From Conchocele bisecta (Eukaryota > Mollusca > Bivalvia > Lucinida > Thyasiridae), in contig CM055266.1 in the NCBI GenBank assembly GCA_029237695.1, positions 12,789,805 to 12,853,804 on the forward strand: a DNA stretch of 64,000 nt. Reading direction: 5' to 3'. Positions 51,401 through 57,549 of the stretch are shown here, in pieces (the stretch's first letter is position 1; each line of letters begins with the position of its first letter). The position numbers were made by a program, and so were the translations under genes. The notes under the pieces were generated by a model, which ran no database searches, had not been told where the DNA came from, and saw only the letters and a list, made by a program, of their open reading frames with translations.

Positions 51401-53729
51401 AATCGCGGCCTCTGATTGGTCATTATCAACATCAAATTCAAGATGGCGGCGGATTATAAAATCTAAATGGCTATACATTCAGCTGACTTGTGTCCATTTT
51501 TACAGTATATGCGACATAACCAAAGACACGGACATGTCAGCTCCATTGTAATGCTTATTATGACAACTATGGAGTCTAAAGCCAGCCAGTATTGAAGCTC
51601 ATCGTAAATAAATTGAAGATTTAATCCGATACAATGTTTTTGAATCTACCTAGCGTGGAAGCCGCCATTTTGCTTTGAATGACGTCGCTTGCTTTGTGAC
51701 GTATTGCGAGGGAATGACGTCAAAAACATGATGTCACGCACGTTCAAACAATTAAGTCCAGTATGCAGTATCAATTAAATATATGATTAGTGCCGTCGAA
51801 CATAAATATATTCGGTTTCGCCATGACAACTTTATTGGGGTTCGCTAAAGCTCGCCCCAATAATACTGTCTATGGCTCAACCGAATATATTTTATATTCG
51901 ACGGCACAAACCATATATTTACTATAATACAAGTGGTATATAATGATCATATATATGTAGTATATCACACTTCCTATATACATATAGTACATCATACATC
52001 CTATATACATGTAGTATGATTATAATAGTCATAAATACATGTAGTATATAATAATCATATAATTATATATTGTATGTACACTTGACACTTCCTATACATA
52101 TAGTATATCATACATCCTATATACATTTCGTATATCATACATCCTAAATACATGAAGCGTATCATACATCCTATATACATGTAGTATATCATACATCATA
52201 TATATATTTAATATATTACACTTACTATATACATGCAGTACATCACACAGCCTATATAATTGTAGTATATCATACATCCTATATACATATAGTATATCAT
52301 ACATCCTATATACATATAGATGTTCATACATCATATATATATTTAGTATATCACACATCTTATATGAAGGAAGTATATGATACATCCTATAGACATTTAG
52401 TATATCAGACACCAAATATACATGTAACAGTAGTGCATCACATCCAATATACATGACTTATATCACACATCCTATATATATGTAGTATATCACACATCCC
52501 AGATACATGTAGTATATAACCCCACTCTATATATATGTAGTATAAAACCCACCATATATACATGTAGTATATCACACATCCTATATACATGTAATATAGC
52601 ACACATCCTATGCACATGTAGTATATCACATTTCCTATATACATGTAGTATATCACACATCCAATATACATGTAGTATATCACACATCCAATATACATGT
52701 AGTATATCACACATCCAATATACATGTAGTATATCACACATCCAATATACATGTAGTATATCACACATCCAATATACATGTAGTATATCACACATCCTAT
52801 ACAGTAATAATATTCACACATCCTATGCACATGTAGTATACACATTTCCTATATACATGTAGTATATCACACATCCAATATACATGTAGTATATCACACA
52901 TCCAATATACATGTAGTATATCACACATCCAATATACATGTAGTATATCACACATCCAATATACATGTAGTATATCACACATCGAATATACACGTAGTAT
53001 ATCACACATCCAGTATACCTGTAATATATCACACATCCAATATGCATGTAGTATATCACACTTCCAATATACATGTAGTATATCACACATCCTATATATA
53101 TATGTAGTATATCTTTATTCTGTTTTAGCCAAGCCGCCATCTTAACGTACGAGTCGTTGACCCCCACACGTGTTACGAGTCTCACAACTTACGAAGAGCT
53201 GAATGTTTCTGGTATGTTGACGCCCCCATTTATCAGGTACTGAACAGAGCTTTGTATTTGCCAAATAAATATCGACTGAAAACGAATAACCATATAGTGC
53301 ACGGACAACCTGCCCATATCCGGGTCACGAATGGTTCAAAGTTGACACTTTACTGTTTAAATTGCGTCATATAAAAGTCGAAGTTCTATTAAAGCTTTGT
53401 TTTTGCTCATTATGTGCCACACAACTGATGAACAAAACACCTTCCTCTTGTATGTTTATGCCACGTTTAGCCTTCTCTGATAAACTTGATATCTGGTATG
53501 TGGGATACATCTGTTAACCCTTATTTTAATTAACAGTCGGAAAGCCCAGCCCAGCCCGCCCTTTGCAACTTGGTATGCATCTTCTTTATGATGTGTTCAT
53601 TCGAAAAAAAAATTGTCGGCAACCGGACATGGATTATGGCATCTTTTGAAACATAGATTTTCACAAAGTTGTCTTGTAATGCATCACGTTTCAAACTTAA
53701 TCGCCGCAGGCTTCACCCTTGGAATGTAG
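28173..53729 (+). CDS. Single-pass membrane protein, 3' part of a host gene (eight exons)
   Basis: Exons: 28173-28301, 28875-28896, 29228-29271, 31368-31389, 31729-31772, 34734-34776, 53129-53211, 53537-53572, and the stop-codon exon from 53710 (TAG at 53727-53729); the cassette pair is counted once in 'eight' as an alternative. All have AG acceptors and GT donors (GTGAGT, GTAGGT, GTATGT), and all joins keep one frame. The first exon encodes a Gly/Ala/Val-rich transmembrane helix (SVAALIVIALVVGLVVL) followed by HRK. The tail then contains YDTTM, YDNTM and YEEL. YEEL resembles SH2-docking motifs, which suggests a signalling or adhesion receptor, but no extracellular domain is in the window. 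The fossil Maverick fills the intron before 53129. Which exons are used together is not known from sequence alone. Confidence 0.7.
28281..28690. repeat. 45-bp minisatellite derived from the exon/intron boundary
   Basis: The unit GATACTCCATC(A/C)TGAAGCCAT followed by (G/A)(C/T)GAGTATTGTGTTACACAT or a variant repeats about nine times. The first unit is the 3' end of the host exon plus the first bases of its intron, including the GTGAGT donor. Later units carry GCGAGT or GATATT at the donor position. Long open frames on both strands follow from the 45-bp (15-codon) period and are not genes. Confidence 0.9.
28690..28830. repeat. Dispersed GATCAGGACC...CTTCTAACAAGCAACATAGA copy
   Basis: Same ordered blocks as 7580-7745 and 27953-28153, directly following the minisatellite. 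Confidence 0.55.
28875..28896 (+). other. Host microexon A, 22 nt
   Basis: The acceptor is TTCCACAG and the donor GTGAGT. It encodes KKKNNY between split codons (phase 1 in, phase 2 out). Its first bases are GTAAGA and its last are TTACAG, so both edges also read as AG|GT junctions. Confidence 0.7.
29228..29271 (+). other. Host exon A2, 44 nt
   Basis: Acceptor CATTTCAG, donor GTAGGT. Encodes QHMYDTTMEAHGQH in frame (phase 2 in, phase 1 out). With microexon A it totals 66 nt, so the pair is a frame-neutral cassette. Confidence 0.75.
30730..31345. repeat. Degenerate 27-bp minisatellite, first array
   Basis: Variants of ACATGTAGTATATCACACATCC recur imperfectly up to 20 bp before microexon B. 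The same family forms the larger array at 51075-53105, again directly before an exon. Confidence 0.85.
31368..31389 (+). other. Host microexon B, 22 nt
   Basis: Copy of microexon A: acceptor TTCCACAG, donor GTGAGT, encodes KKKNKY. Length and phases are conserved. Confidence 0.7.
31729..31772 (+). other. Host exon B2, 44 nt
   Basis: Acceptor CATTTCAG, donor GTAGGT. Encodes DHTYDNTMAAHDQD. Length, phases and the Tyr-Asp-x-Thr-Met motif are kept relative to A2, although other residues have diverged. Confidence 0.75.
32749..34193. mobile_element. 1.45-kb inverted-repeat element with TTTAG target duplication
   Basis: Ends are TACGGGGCGCCA and TGGCGCCCCGTA. TTTAG lies at 32744-32748 and 34194-34198. 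Just inside the ends are opposing arrays of CACAAAATTCAATTCTGTGT units (about 32780-32965 and 34033-34165) whose units are themselves near-palindromes. The interior also holds a 41-bp-arm foldback (33302-33446). No transposase is visible. Paralogous DNA at about 30462-30475 shows the empty site. Confidence 0.9.
33302..33446. repeat. Foldback element, 41-bp arms with one mismatch
   Basis: GAATACCAGGCTAGTGTATT at the left arm start matches the reverse complement of the right arm end. The arms run 33302-33342 and 33406-33446. The central spacer contains GGAATTCC(G/T)A in both orientations. Half copies or decayed copies lie at 34405-34560, 54070-54365, 54663-54775 and 60045-60165, linked by TATCAGGTAACATTTT and GGTAACGTCATGTGA. 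Confidence 0.85.
34405..34560. repeat. Foldback-family fragment
   Basis: Contains AGAGAATCCCAGGCTCGTGT, TCAGGTAACATTTTGGCTAC and ACGTAATCCGGTAACGTCATG, shared with 54080-54365 and 60050-60165. Confidence 0.65.
34734..34776 (+). other. Host exon C, 43 nt
   Basis: Acceptor TGTGTTTCAG, donor GTATGT. Encodes MSQVQATSTVQHA in frame (phase 1 in, phase 2 out). The out-phase matches exon D, which lies 18.3 kb downstream. Confidence 0.65.
35345..35423 (+). other. Possible extra exon before a GTAAGT donor
   Basis: GGAACAG|GTAAGTATC at 35417-35432 is a near-perfect donor, and the upstream frame STDNVISRVHQG is open. The only acceptor (GTTCAAG) has a poor pyrimidine tract, and the phases (1 in, 1 out) do not fit between exons C and D. 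It may be an alternative exon or a decoy. Confidence 0.25.
35430..36390. other. Host intron DNA left of the Maverick, no gene
   Basis: AT-rich. Only short frames without domains. Nothing else recognised. Confidence 0.5.
36393..36544 (+). repeat. Maverick left terminal inverted repeat
   Basis: Matches the reverse complement of 49838-49998 at roughly 75-80 percent by eye, including AAGTATTACCA, TGAATAAGAGTGTAAACAAA and GAAAGTATTGTTGTT. Outward similarity continues to about TGTATA(C/T)AAACT. AGTATTACC at 36419 could be the original tip, since Maverick ends usually begin AG. Confidence 0.9.
36754..36948 (+). CDS. Small SAP-like protein, truncated copy
   Basis: 65 codons from ATG at 36754. It is basic at the start (FFGRRKMRK), then carries ITRDQLRKQADDLNIPYSKR, a helix-loop-helix pattern like SAP DNA-binding motifs. 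Its last coding block is repeated at 37101-37140, where a related frame continues to a TGA at 37169 that overlaps the polymerase ATG as ATGA. The original gene was therefore probably longer and lay directly upstream of the polymerase, and an internal duplication with a hairpin cut it. The SAP call is by pattern only. Confidence 0.45.
   Translation: MPARNFFGRRKMRKVVDEKNIPPQLIYSGVEKLPITRDQLRKQADDLNIPYSKRLRVPGLTKLI
37005..37050. repeat. Perfect 22-bp-arm hairpin with 2-nt loop
   Basis: TTTTCAAATCTTGTTTTAAA and two further bases are followed by TT and then the exact reverse complement. It lies between the two copies of the TACAGTAAACGCCTAAGA block, so it arose with the local duplication upstream of the polymerase. 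Confidence 0.95.
37168..41100 (+). pseudogene. Protein-primed family B DNA polymerase, inactivated
   Basis: About 1300 codons, the size expected for Maverick polymerases, which replicate the element from a terminal protein. Order: a basic N-terminal region; LFRCLAIHL (about 37887); a CC...H...C finger-like block (38202-38266); HGCHWHGC (38502-38525); exonuclease motif YDFEAY (38726-38743); VVGFNSCRYD (about 39127); motif A YDANALYLS (39874-39900); motif B GNSCCGKM (40393-40416); motif C at 40672, where the expected second Asp is Ala (MDTAS). Breaks: TGA at 38047; frame changes near 38130, 38570 and 38917; a 103-bp tandem duplication at 38934-39139; TAA at 39409 and TAG at 39415; frame changes near 40200 and 40370. 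The catalytic change alone should abolish synthesis. Confidence 0.9.
38934..39139. repeat. 103-bp tandem duplication inside the polymerase
   Basis: 38934-39036 and 39037-39139 are identical except one base (AAGATGTGG versus AAGAGGTGG). As 103 is not a multiple of three, it shifts the frame. The near identity shows it is much younger than the rest of the decay, or an assembly duplication. Confidence 0.95.
41101..41832. promoter_or_regulatory. Inverted-repeat-rich region between polymerase and structural genes
   Basis: About 730 bp without a gene. The arm at 41207-41310 (ACTGGCCACCATAACGCTAA, TTAAAATTAAACCAATAA) recurs inverted twice, at 41618-41713 and 41730-41810. A separate hairpin has arms CGGCGGTCGGATA (41350-41362) and TATCCGACCACCG (41389-41401). 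TATAGCCGAGTGTATTTT is directly repeated (41516 and 41576). The layout resembles an origin or bidirectional control region, but that role is inference. Confidence 0.6.
41833..42021 (+). pseudogene. Short Gly/Ala-rich ORF without ATG
   Basis: 62 sense codons to TGA at 42019, open from a TAA at 41815. Reads FYVPYAGADGTAGLYAAKAG and then VRGGTGFQ. There is no ATG in frame; the start has probably been lost. The stop overlaps the next gene's ATG (42009) in another frame, the tight packing typical of this element. The product is unknown, possibly a small virion-type protein. Confidence 0.5.
42009..42970 (+). pseudogene. Structural-type Maverick protein, one frameshift
   Basis: Starts ATG 42009 and reads in one frame to about 42620 (WQNQLNFAVWCARAGCG, RGHGIWSHTDF, RAHVDYIQQAAAVDDAWGTF). 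It continues in the +2 frame (WAFLGAQAQERSAMLG, VDYVFGIGLYMAPRNM) to TAG at 42968. The join needs a single missing base near CGCATAACGTC at 42616-42626. The total would be about 320 codons. The central NDSIR segment and the tail are well preserved. The position before the capsid candidate suggests a minor virion protein. No named domain could be assigned. Its end overlaps the convergent gene at 42883. Confidence 0.6.
42883..44176 (-). pseudogene. Long coiled-coil protein with hydrophobic segment, broken
   Basis: The longest open part is 43863-42883. It contains a long charged helix (about 43520-43260, rich in E, R, L: LEERKLEEARDDRESIERI) and a hydrophobic helix (VTIVSILTALGMTISTLVLA). Then comes an Ala/Pro/Gly run and an amphipathic end (LAKLAEKVAAALPDW). 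The likely true start is ATG 44176, giving an acidic N-terminus (DEFDRTTSDRDDYLDDDET). An in-frame TAG at 44015 and two frame changes (near 43930 and 43790) separate the pieces, while an intervening frame (reads GEVSKHGSKATLDF) stays codon-like. It is the only large minus-strand gene of the element, divergent from the capsid candidate. Role unknown; membrane or virion-core protein is possible. Confidence 0.6.
44177..44227. promoter_or_regulatory. 51-bp divergent promoter interval
   Basis: The whole spacer between ATG 44176 (minus) and ATG 44228 (plus). AT-rich, with TTTAATACAGTTTAAAC directly before the plus start. Both transcripts must start in or beyond this interval. Confidence 0.45.
44228..45484 (+). 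pseudogene. Candidate major capsid protein, C-terminal frameshifts
   Basis: Open from ATG 44228 to 45334 (368 codons), with MSSNQYGRKLNPYHRLRE and a beta-rich body (GYRFYIPLDF, ADRLEYELTFNDYGRVL, YTIDNVSLEYNMV). Codon-like sequence continues past that stop in another frame (HGSGRQVENVSEGVTIQI, from about 45313) and in a third frame (DAQLNIEDG) to TGA at 45482. Two frameshifts near 45311 and 45405 therefore cut the end, giving about 418 codons in all. Size, beta-strand character and the position just before the packaging ATPase fit a jelly-roll capsid protein, as in Mavericks. I identify it by context and pattern, not by a catalytic motif. Confidence 0.6.
45456..46082 (+). CDS. Packaging ATPase (FtsK/HerA, A32-like), intact
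   Basis: Open, with a good Walker A GQTGCGKT (45531-45554) and Walker B ILYVIDDC (to 45779), followed by a WISTQKNKAVLKDLREQT segment with the expected sensor/Arg region. ATG 45456 or 45465 is the likely start; ATG 45435 would add residues that overlap the capsid end. About 208 residues, the usual size for these genome-packaging ATPases, which drive DNA into a capsid. It is one of few undamaged genes in the element. It overlaps the capsid candidate by about 29 bp and ends in a hairpin that starts at its own stop codon. Confidence 0.88.
   Translation: MVDMSQHSTEKPLGFTKDAHSAIICGQTGCGKTVFILDFLERFYRDAFPHIVILCPTGRHNKAYQLRPWIWNDPEVYVVNPGDRLHDWQRGFYHVFQGEPILYVIDDCSAKAAMTKKEDGLSELAFYGRYAGQSVWISTQKNKAVLKDLREQTKWAALFHWKDRDSFDDCHRENDVIPTCEERLEARQMHSETKQAKLLLNTDQLLTK
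46080..46102. terminator. Perfect 11-bp-arm hairpin starting at the ATPase stop codon
   Basis: TAATAATTGCT, one A, then AGCAATTATTA. The first three bases are the TAA stop. Hairpins at gene ends act as 3' processing signals in mimiviruses; that role here is inference. Confidence 0.7.
46103..46490. repeat. Degenerate AACAAATGCTGAACAATG repeat
   Basis: Alternating AACAAATGCTGAACAA and AACAAATGCTTAACAA units with several TTGTTAACAA palindromes. It fills the gap between ATPase and the next gene and has no coding potential. Confidence 0.9.
46592..47659 (+). pseudogene. Membrane-anchored structural-type protein, one stop codon
   Basis: From ATG 46592 (MNCDELLDQLMEE). It has a Thr/Gly-rich repeat (TAGTVGTTADTAGTVG), a G tract at 46781-46793, and an alpha-helical block (KWYARYGSRLGAVMTKTLGA). 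An in-frame TGA at 47036 follows, and the same frame then continues (YHKFGIFLAPLTTALTTAKH), through a basic Ala/Lys region, to a transmembrane helix (IIPWVVGGGLAVTSTLCVF) and TAA 47657. Removing the single stop would give about 355 codons in one frame, so one point change explains the break. The G tract may be miscounted. Role unknown. Confidence 0.6.
47683..47916 (+). CDS. Small hydrophobic Maverick protein
   Basis: 77 codons, open, ATG start. Alternates charged and hydrophobic helices (VVISSLRIGFARL, VGLVTLDVAAAVG) and ends YLVKAGIVPANIW. It lies 23 bp after the preceding gene, and its stop overlaps the next ATG region. I know of similar small proteins in related elements but no function. 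Confidence 0.6.
   Translation: MAEYDGKIIVNAVYHAVVISSLRIGFARLSKMVFGGPAHKLDMIARDVGLVTLDVAAAVGTRHYLVKAGIVPANIWK
47916..48344 (+). CDS. Small protein with N- and C-terminal hydrophobic helices
   Basis: 142 codons from ATG 47916 (MASITMLVCGAVVNALAFSG); ATG 47907 is possible but overlaps the previous stop. N-terminal hydrophobic helix, a charged coiled-coil-like middle (RKRHDLAVEQLQSAHAAWSR), a Pro-rich stretch (LAPLDPEPPLSDFY), then a C-terminal helix (IAFVVMGMVATGLVSYYIA). Probably a membrane-associated virion protein. Its stop codon begins a hairpin at 48342. Open and apparently intact. Confidence 0.65.
   Translation: MASITMLVCGAVVNALAFSGKNIIFSNLRSSDVVNERKRHDLAVEQLQSAHAAWSRKRTARLDWINEDLRRENHAVQTFRSVDTAIPEYARAYPQKSLAPLDPEPPLSDFYVPSEAQKDREIAFVVMGMVATGLVSYYIAKQ
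48342..48358. terminator. 7-bp-arm hairpin starting at a stop codon
   Basis: TAATTGC, GTA, GCAATTA. The leading TAA is the stop of the gene ending at 48344. It repeats the design and core (TAATTGC/GCAATTA) of the hairpin at 46080. Confidence 0.65.
48377..48426. repeat. (TA)n microsatellite
   Basis: About 24 TA units directly upstream of the next ATG (48430). It may have replaced or expanded within a promoter. Confidence 0.95.
48430..48753 (+). CDS. Small helical protein, unrecognised
   Basis: 107 codons, open. Amphipathic helices (LVDELYFALLDEGYTVLKHR, RSCWRLFDLLEDLAYDG). No domain assigned. Its last 20 bp overlap the integrase start at 48734, as expected in this compact element. Confidence 0.5.
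   Translation: MLVDELYFALLDEGYTVLKHRLAGAKGLICLAQDSLETWREDENTAALFAKRMLDSSEYLLNLTSSCSKTSNKGLVLTTQLPDDLARSCWRLFDLLEDLAYDGHAQA
48734..49640 (+). pseudogene. Retrovirus-type (rve) integrase, inactivated
   Basis: Maverick integrases use a D,D-35-E centre to insert the element. Seen here: ATG 48734 (MDTHKLDRKQSVRRARK), in-frame TAG at 48818, then the catalytic core with HQAD (48980), TVVDVASRYKEAEPLATKES and QVDPGRE (49171-49191). After DPGRE the text jumps to LFGHQYA and STEWVTR. The usual stretch with the third acidic residue (E followed by FN-like residues) is absent, an apparent in-frame deletion of a few dozen codons. A frame change near 49340-49420 follows. A chromo-like C-terminal block (VWSLNVYHLDR, EPVLYYIDSG) is then read in another frame to 49593. 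Confidence 0.88.
49838..49998 (-). repeat. Maverick right terminal inverted repeat
   Basis: Reverse complement of the left end (see 36393-36544). It carries an 8-12-bp insertion around TTTCTTGGGAAG relative to the left and ends near TATACAATTT. Confidence 0.9.
49999..51074. other. Host intron DNA right of the Maverick, no gene
   Basis: AT-rich. Short frames at 50221-50409 and 50768-50977 have no domain. Nothing else recognised. Confidence 0.5.
51075..53105. repeat. 27-bp minisatellite, main array with spacers
   Basis: Unit ACATGTAGTATATCACACATCC plus AATAT or TATAT. It is highly regular at 52440-53105 and degenerate at 51075-51260 and 51940-52440. Because 27 nt is nine codons, every frame stays open over long stretches and gives repeated MCDILHVYW peptides; these are artefacts. 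It ends 23 bp before host exon D. Confidence 0.95.
51790..51907. repeat. Foldback with GTGCCGTCGAA ends and GC-rich tip
   Basis: GTGCCGTCGAACATAAATAT pairs with the sequence ending ATATTCGACGGCAC at 51907. The tip contains TTGGGGTTCGC and GCTCGCCCCAA. It interrupts the minisatellite zone. Confidence 0.85.
53129..53211 (+). other. Host exon D, 83 nt, YEEL motif
   Basis: Acceptor TTCTGTTTTAG, donor GTATGT. Encodes LTYESLTPTRVTSLTTYEEL in frame (phase 2 in, phase 1 out). Two tyrosines lie in acidic context, suggesting kinase and SH2 docking. This is the most convincing exon of the gene by codon use. Confidence 0.75.
53537..53572 (+). other. Host exon E, 36 nt
   Basis: Acceptor TTAACAG, donor GTATGC. 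Encodes GKPSPARPLQL, phase 1 in and out. Confidence 0.5.
53710..53729 (+). other. Host exon F with stop codon
   Basis: Acceptor CGCCGCAG. Encodes FTLGM then TAG (53727-53729), in phase with exon E. The untranslated part may continue; a GTATGA follows at 53735, so a further UTR splice is possible. Confidence 0.45.
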
Positions 53730-53789
53730 CTTCGGTATGATATATAAATGCGCAACATTAGTTTCGATGTTTCATTCGACTAACAACTC

Positions 53790-54365
53790 TGAAATGTAGT
53801 GTACTAACCAAGGGGGGAGGCGGCTTTTGGCAGCGAGGGTGATGCAATTTTAGTGTATTATCAGAATATTACAGAGGCATCATGTAGGGCACTACTTGTT
53901 TAGAAGCTATGTAGTAAAAGTTAAGCAGGACTTCTTTATAAATCCCCCTTGTAGTTTATTTATGGTTAATCAGGACTTTGGACATGTGTTGCACAATTCA
54001 CATCAGTGTCGATCATGTCACCGCAACAGCTTAGAAGGTGTAATACAAGTATATGTCCCACCCATCGAATAGTCTGCGCATTCTATAGAGAATCCCAGGC
54101 TCGTGTCTTTTGATATCAAGTGTATCAGGCTAGAAAACGCATTGGAAGAGGAATTCCGTTTCCAATCAGAGTCTGATATATGTGATATACAAATACACTA
54201 GCATGGTATGATATGTATCAGGTAACCAGCATGGTATGCTAGGCCTACTTATCAGGTAACATGTTTGGCTACATAATGATCAATTATGGCGTTTTTTTAT
54301 GAAAATAACTCGGACTTGTATCCATCATGCAATTCCACTGACGTAATCCGGTAAGTAATAGTTAC
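53790..54365. repeat. Third relative of the duplicated intron DNA plus foldback fragment
   Basis: CTCTGAAATGTAGTGTA, GTATTATCAGA and CACTTGTTTAGAA-type blocks relate 53790-53940 to the region near 30590-30710. 54060-54365 is a decayed foldback-family copy (AGAGAATCCCAGGCTCGTGT, ACGTAATCCGGTAA). Confidence 0.6.
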
Positions 54366-54662
54366 TGCCCTATTCGAGTAGGGCAGTAACTGACTTACAC
54401 ATCTACTTACTGACTACAGTTGGCTAGTATTCAGTGGAAACTTTGAATTTCCATTTGACATTAAAGGAACTGTCTATACAGTTATGACAGCCGATCAATA
54501 ACATCCATGTAAGCATGCTTCCAGTGGGATTATGCGTGTCCCATTGACACATTTCGCATTTTTGTTTGTATTTGACGTCTAACGTATACGTATACGAAGC
54601 AAGCACTCACTATGCTGTATAATATGAATCAGAACATGCTTGCATAAATTATACTAATTCAC

Positions 54663-54775
54663 AGAGAATACCAGGCTAGTGTAGTTTGAAATACCAGTGT
54701 ATCAGGCAAGACTGAGCCGTTTCCGAGAGCCGAGCCTCATTATCTTGATATCGAAAGACACTAGACTAGATGTTA
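54663..54775. repeat. Foldback-family copy interrupted by the LINE
   Basis: GAATACCAGGCTAGTGTA starts the left arm, and GCCTCATTATCTTGATATCG begins the right arm, which breaks off at ACACTAG where LINE sequence starts. Confidence 0.65.
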
Positions 54776-56725
54776 TTATAAGGAACACATTATCTTTTTT
54801 CCAATTTGGGAACTCATTACGAAAATGGGTAGATGTTTTATACAGAAACTCTAAACTAGCGGTACTTCAGTGTGGCCACCTCTCTTCATTGTTTATTGGA
54901 TTGAAAGTAAACTTTGAGAAGACACATGTTATATGGATCGATAAAAAGAAATTCAGCTCTGACACAATTAAAACAAAATTTAAAATAGCCTGGGGACAAA
55001 CTGACTTCAAACTTTTCCATGTTGATTTAAATAAAATGATGGACCTTAACTTTAACCCGAATATAGTCAAACTTCAAAAATCAATTAACCACTGGAAACG
55101 TAGAATACTTACACCATTAGGTAGACTTACAGTAATTAAAACCTTATTAGTACCAACATTAAACCACATGTTCATATCATTACCGAACCCAAACGACAAA
55201 ATCCTAAAGAAAATAAATAGTATGTTATATGAGTTCTTATGGCTAGGCCCTGCAATAATTAAAAGTTCAGTAGTTACAAAAAGCTATATAGAAGGAGGAC
55301 TAAGAATGATAAATCTTTCCGCATTTGTTAAATCATTAAAACTAAGTTGGATTAGAAGGACAATAGTGAACAATGGCAAATGGATAGATATACTAAACAA
55401 ATATGTTGATGTTGGGCGATTATTTTCCATGGGAACAAAATATATTGAATAAAAGTATGTAAACAATAATCCATTTTGGAAAGATGTTTTTAGAGCATAT
55501 ACAGAATTAAACTCAAAAACAGATTTAACAAACCAAGATAATTTATTAGCCAACAGTTTTTTTTACAACACAAACATCAAAATGGGTGGCACAACAATTT
55601 ATTTCAAAACTGTATATGAAAAAGGAATTAGATTCATAAATGACATGTTAGATGGAGACAATAAGATTTTTACATTGGAACAGTTTAAACAGAATACAGG
55701 CATAAACATTAATTATCTTCTTTACCACGGTCTGTCATCTTCATTGAAATCACTATTCCAAAAACATCAACTATTAATAACACAAAAGTTAGAACAACAT
55801 ATTATACCATCACCTTTGAGAACAATTCTAAGATCATGCAAAGGGTATAAGGATACTAAACAAAAACACAGAAACACCTACCGGAAAACTAAAATGGAAT
55901 GCTATATACGAATTTAGTGCAAACAATTGGAAATCTATATACCAAGCACCATTTAGAACTACCAACAGTTCAAGGTTAAGATGGTTACATGTTAGAATAA
56001 ATCATAATATATAAGTGACAAATACCTTCTTATACAGGATAGGAGCTGTTAATAACAATTTATGTAATCTATGTAGTTCGGATACAGAAACCATTAGACA
56101 TATTTTTGGCAGTGTCCCCAAACAGAAAAATTGCTAACTAATTTGACAGAATTGCTAAGAAATAATAACATAACAATAGAACTAACAGAAAAATCTTTCC
56201 TATTTAGGCTTTTCGAAAATATGACGTCTGAAGTAGTTAAAATTATTTGTATGGAAACAAAAGCATATATATACCGATCAAGAACAATAAAACAGAATAT
56301 ATTTCATTGCACTAAAATCAAGACTGACAGAAACATACAAAATTCATCGTCAAATTGGGTACGACAACAATACATTAGATCCATTTGACGCAATATGGGA
56401 CAATAATTACAAAATTATATTCATGAATGCACAACACCCTTGAATGAATAGCTAATAAACAATGATAATATTAAATAGAATTGCATGTCAACTTAACAAT
56501 AACTTACTATAATCAACCAGCCACCAACCTTCCATGTATTTTACTTGATTGATAATTGCATCACATTTTTTTTCCCTTGTTGTATGTATGTTTGGACATG
56601 TTTTAATTATGTTAATTACGTGTATATTGTATGATCTTGGTCGCCCTCTTTAACCCTTGCTGTGCTGTATTAAGTATTGTCGTCTGGTGTTTTTTTTTAT
56701 GTTTTCGTTAATTCTTAATAAAGAC
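54776..56725 (+). pseudogene. 5'-truncated LINE, reverse transcriptase C-terminal part
   Basis: The open part to 55450 reads GLKVNFEKTHVIW, LTPLGRLTVIKTLLVPTLNH and INSMLYEFLWLG. This is the post-catalytic region (thumb and connection) of non-LTR retrotransposon reverse transcriptases. Later blocks (55582-55917, other frames to 56440) end in a CNLCSSDTETIRHIF zinc-knuckle pattern like zf-RVT. Catalytic YADD-type motifs lie upstream and are missing. TAA at 55450 and several frame changes mark decay. A 3' UTR with AATAAA at about 56717 follows. Clade is probably L1/Tx1-like, by pattern only. Confidence 0.8.
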
Positions 56726-56859
56726 ACGTTTTGACAGCACACGACAATCGTCTCCATTGTAGTGTTTGGGCCACCAATAAACCCCCCTCCCCCCTGTGGT
56801 ACATAACGCCACTATGATTTTAAAATTCAGTAGTCAATTGTCTGTTATTTCAGAAGGTC

Positions 56860-57320
56860 TGCCATTAAAAAGCCGCTGGATGAACAAATGGCGGCCATTT
56901 TCCAAGATGGCCGTCAAAAACAATTGTTTTGGTTTACAGGACTAGCTTTATCGCCTGTTAACCGGTATTAGGACCGATTTAAATTTTCTAAATCGTTCTT
57001 ATCTACTCCCTTATTAAATACAAAACAGTGTGTGATACATTCAAAATCAATTTATTTTACCAAATGGCCGCCATTTTCAAAATGGCCGCTAAAAAGTGTG
57101 TTTTTGCGAAAAGTTTGCACTGTAACTGCTGTTAAGTGTTATTGGAACCGCTATTAACATTGTAACTTATACCTTGTAATGCATATCAATATGCATATCA
57201 ATTATGTAATACATATTGACTTAACAGCATGATATAAATAGTGGAAATTTTCAAAATGGCCGCCAAAAAGGGCGTTTTTTCAACAATTGTCTATGTTAAC
57301 AATTTTCCATGTTAACTGAT
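56860..57320. repeat. Three diverged units with AAATGGC(G/C)GCCATTTTC palindromes
   Basis: The palindromic block recurs at about 56886, 57063 and 57244, each followed by AA(G/A)ATGGCCG(T/C)(C/T)AAAAA. The period is 175-185 bp. The same core lies in the ends of the 15310-20305 element (15402, 19971), so these units may be MITE-like relatives. Confidence 0.7.
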
Positions 57321-57431
57321 GATAAGTGGCATCTGAACCACTTTTTACACCGCAAATTAATGCCATGTGATGGATATCAATATACATGACAATTGCGTAA
57401 TATAATGTGTGTTTTACGCAGGGGTAAGTTC

Positions 57432-57449
57432 TCCATATTTGGCCCATGG
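57432..57449. repeat. 18-bp direct repeat, left copy (partner 59771-59788)
   Basis: TCCATATTTGGCCCATGG is identical at 57432-57449 and 59771-59788. The pair brackets the gene fragment and the G tract like a long target duplication. Confidence 0.8.
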
Positions 57450-57549
57450 CCTAATCTTATGACATATGCGACCTATGGATGTCTTGACTTACACATGTAT
57501 TGAAATGCAGTCTGTTCTGGATCTAAGATATTCAATAGAAATGACACTT

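Noticed and set aside
52092..53185. Long minus-strand open frames encoding repeated MCDILHVYW or YIGCVIYYM peptides
   Set aside because: They follow from a 27-bp (nine-codon) minisatellite that lacks stops in these frames. No start context, domain or splice support.
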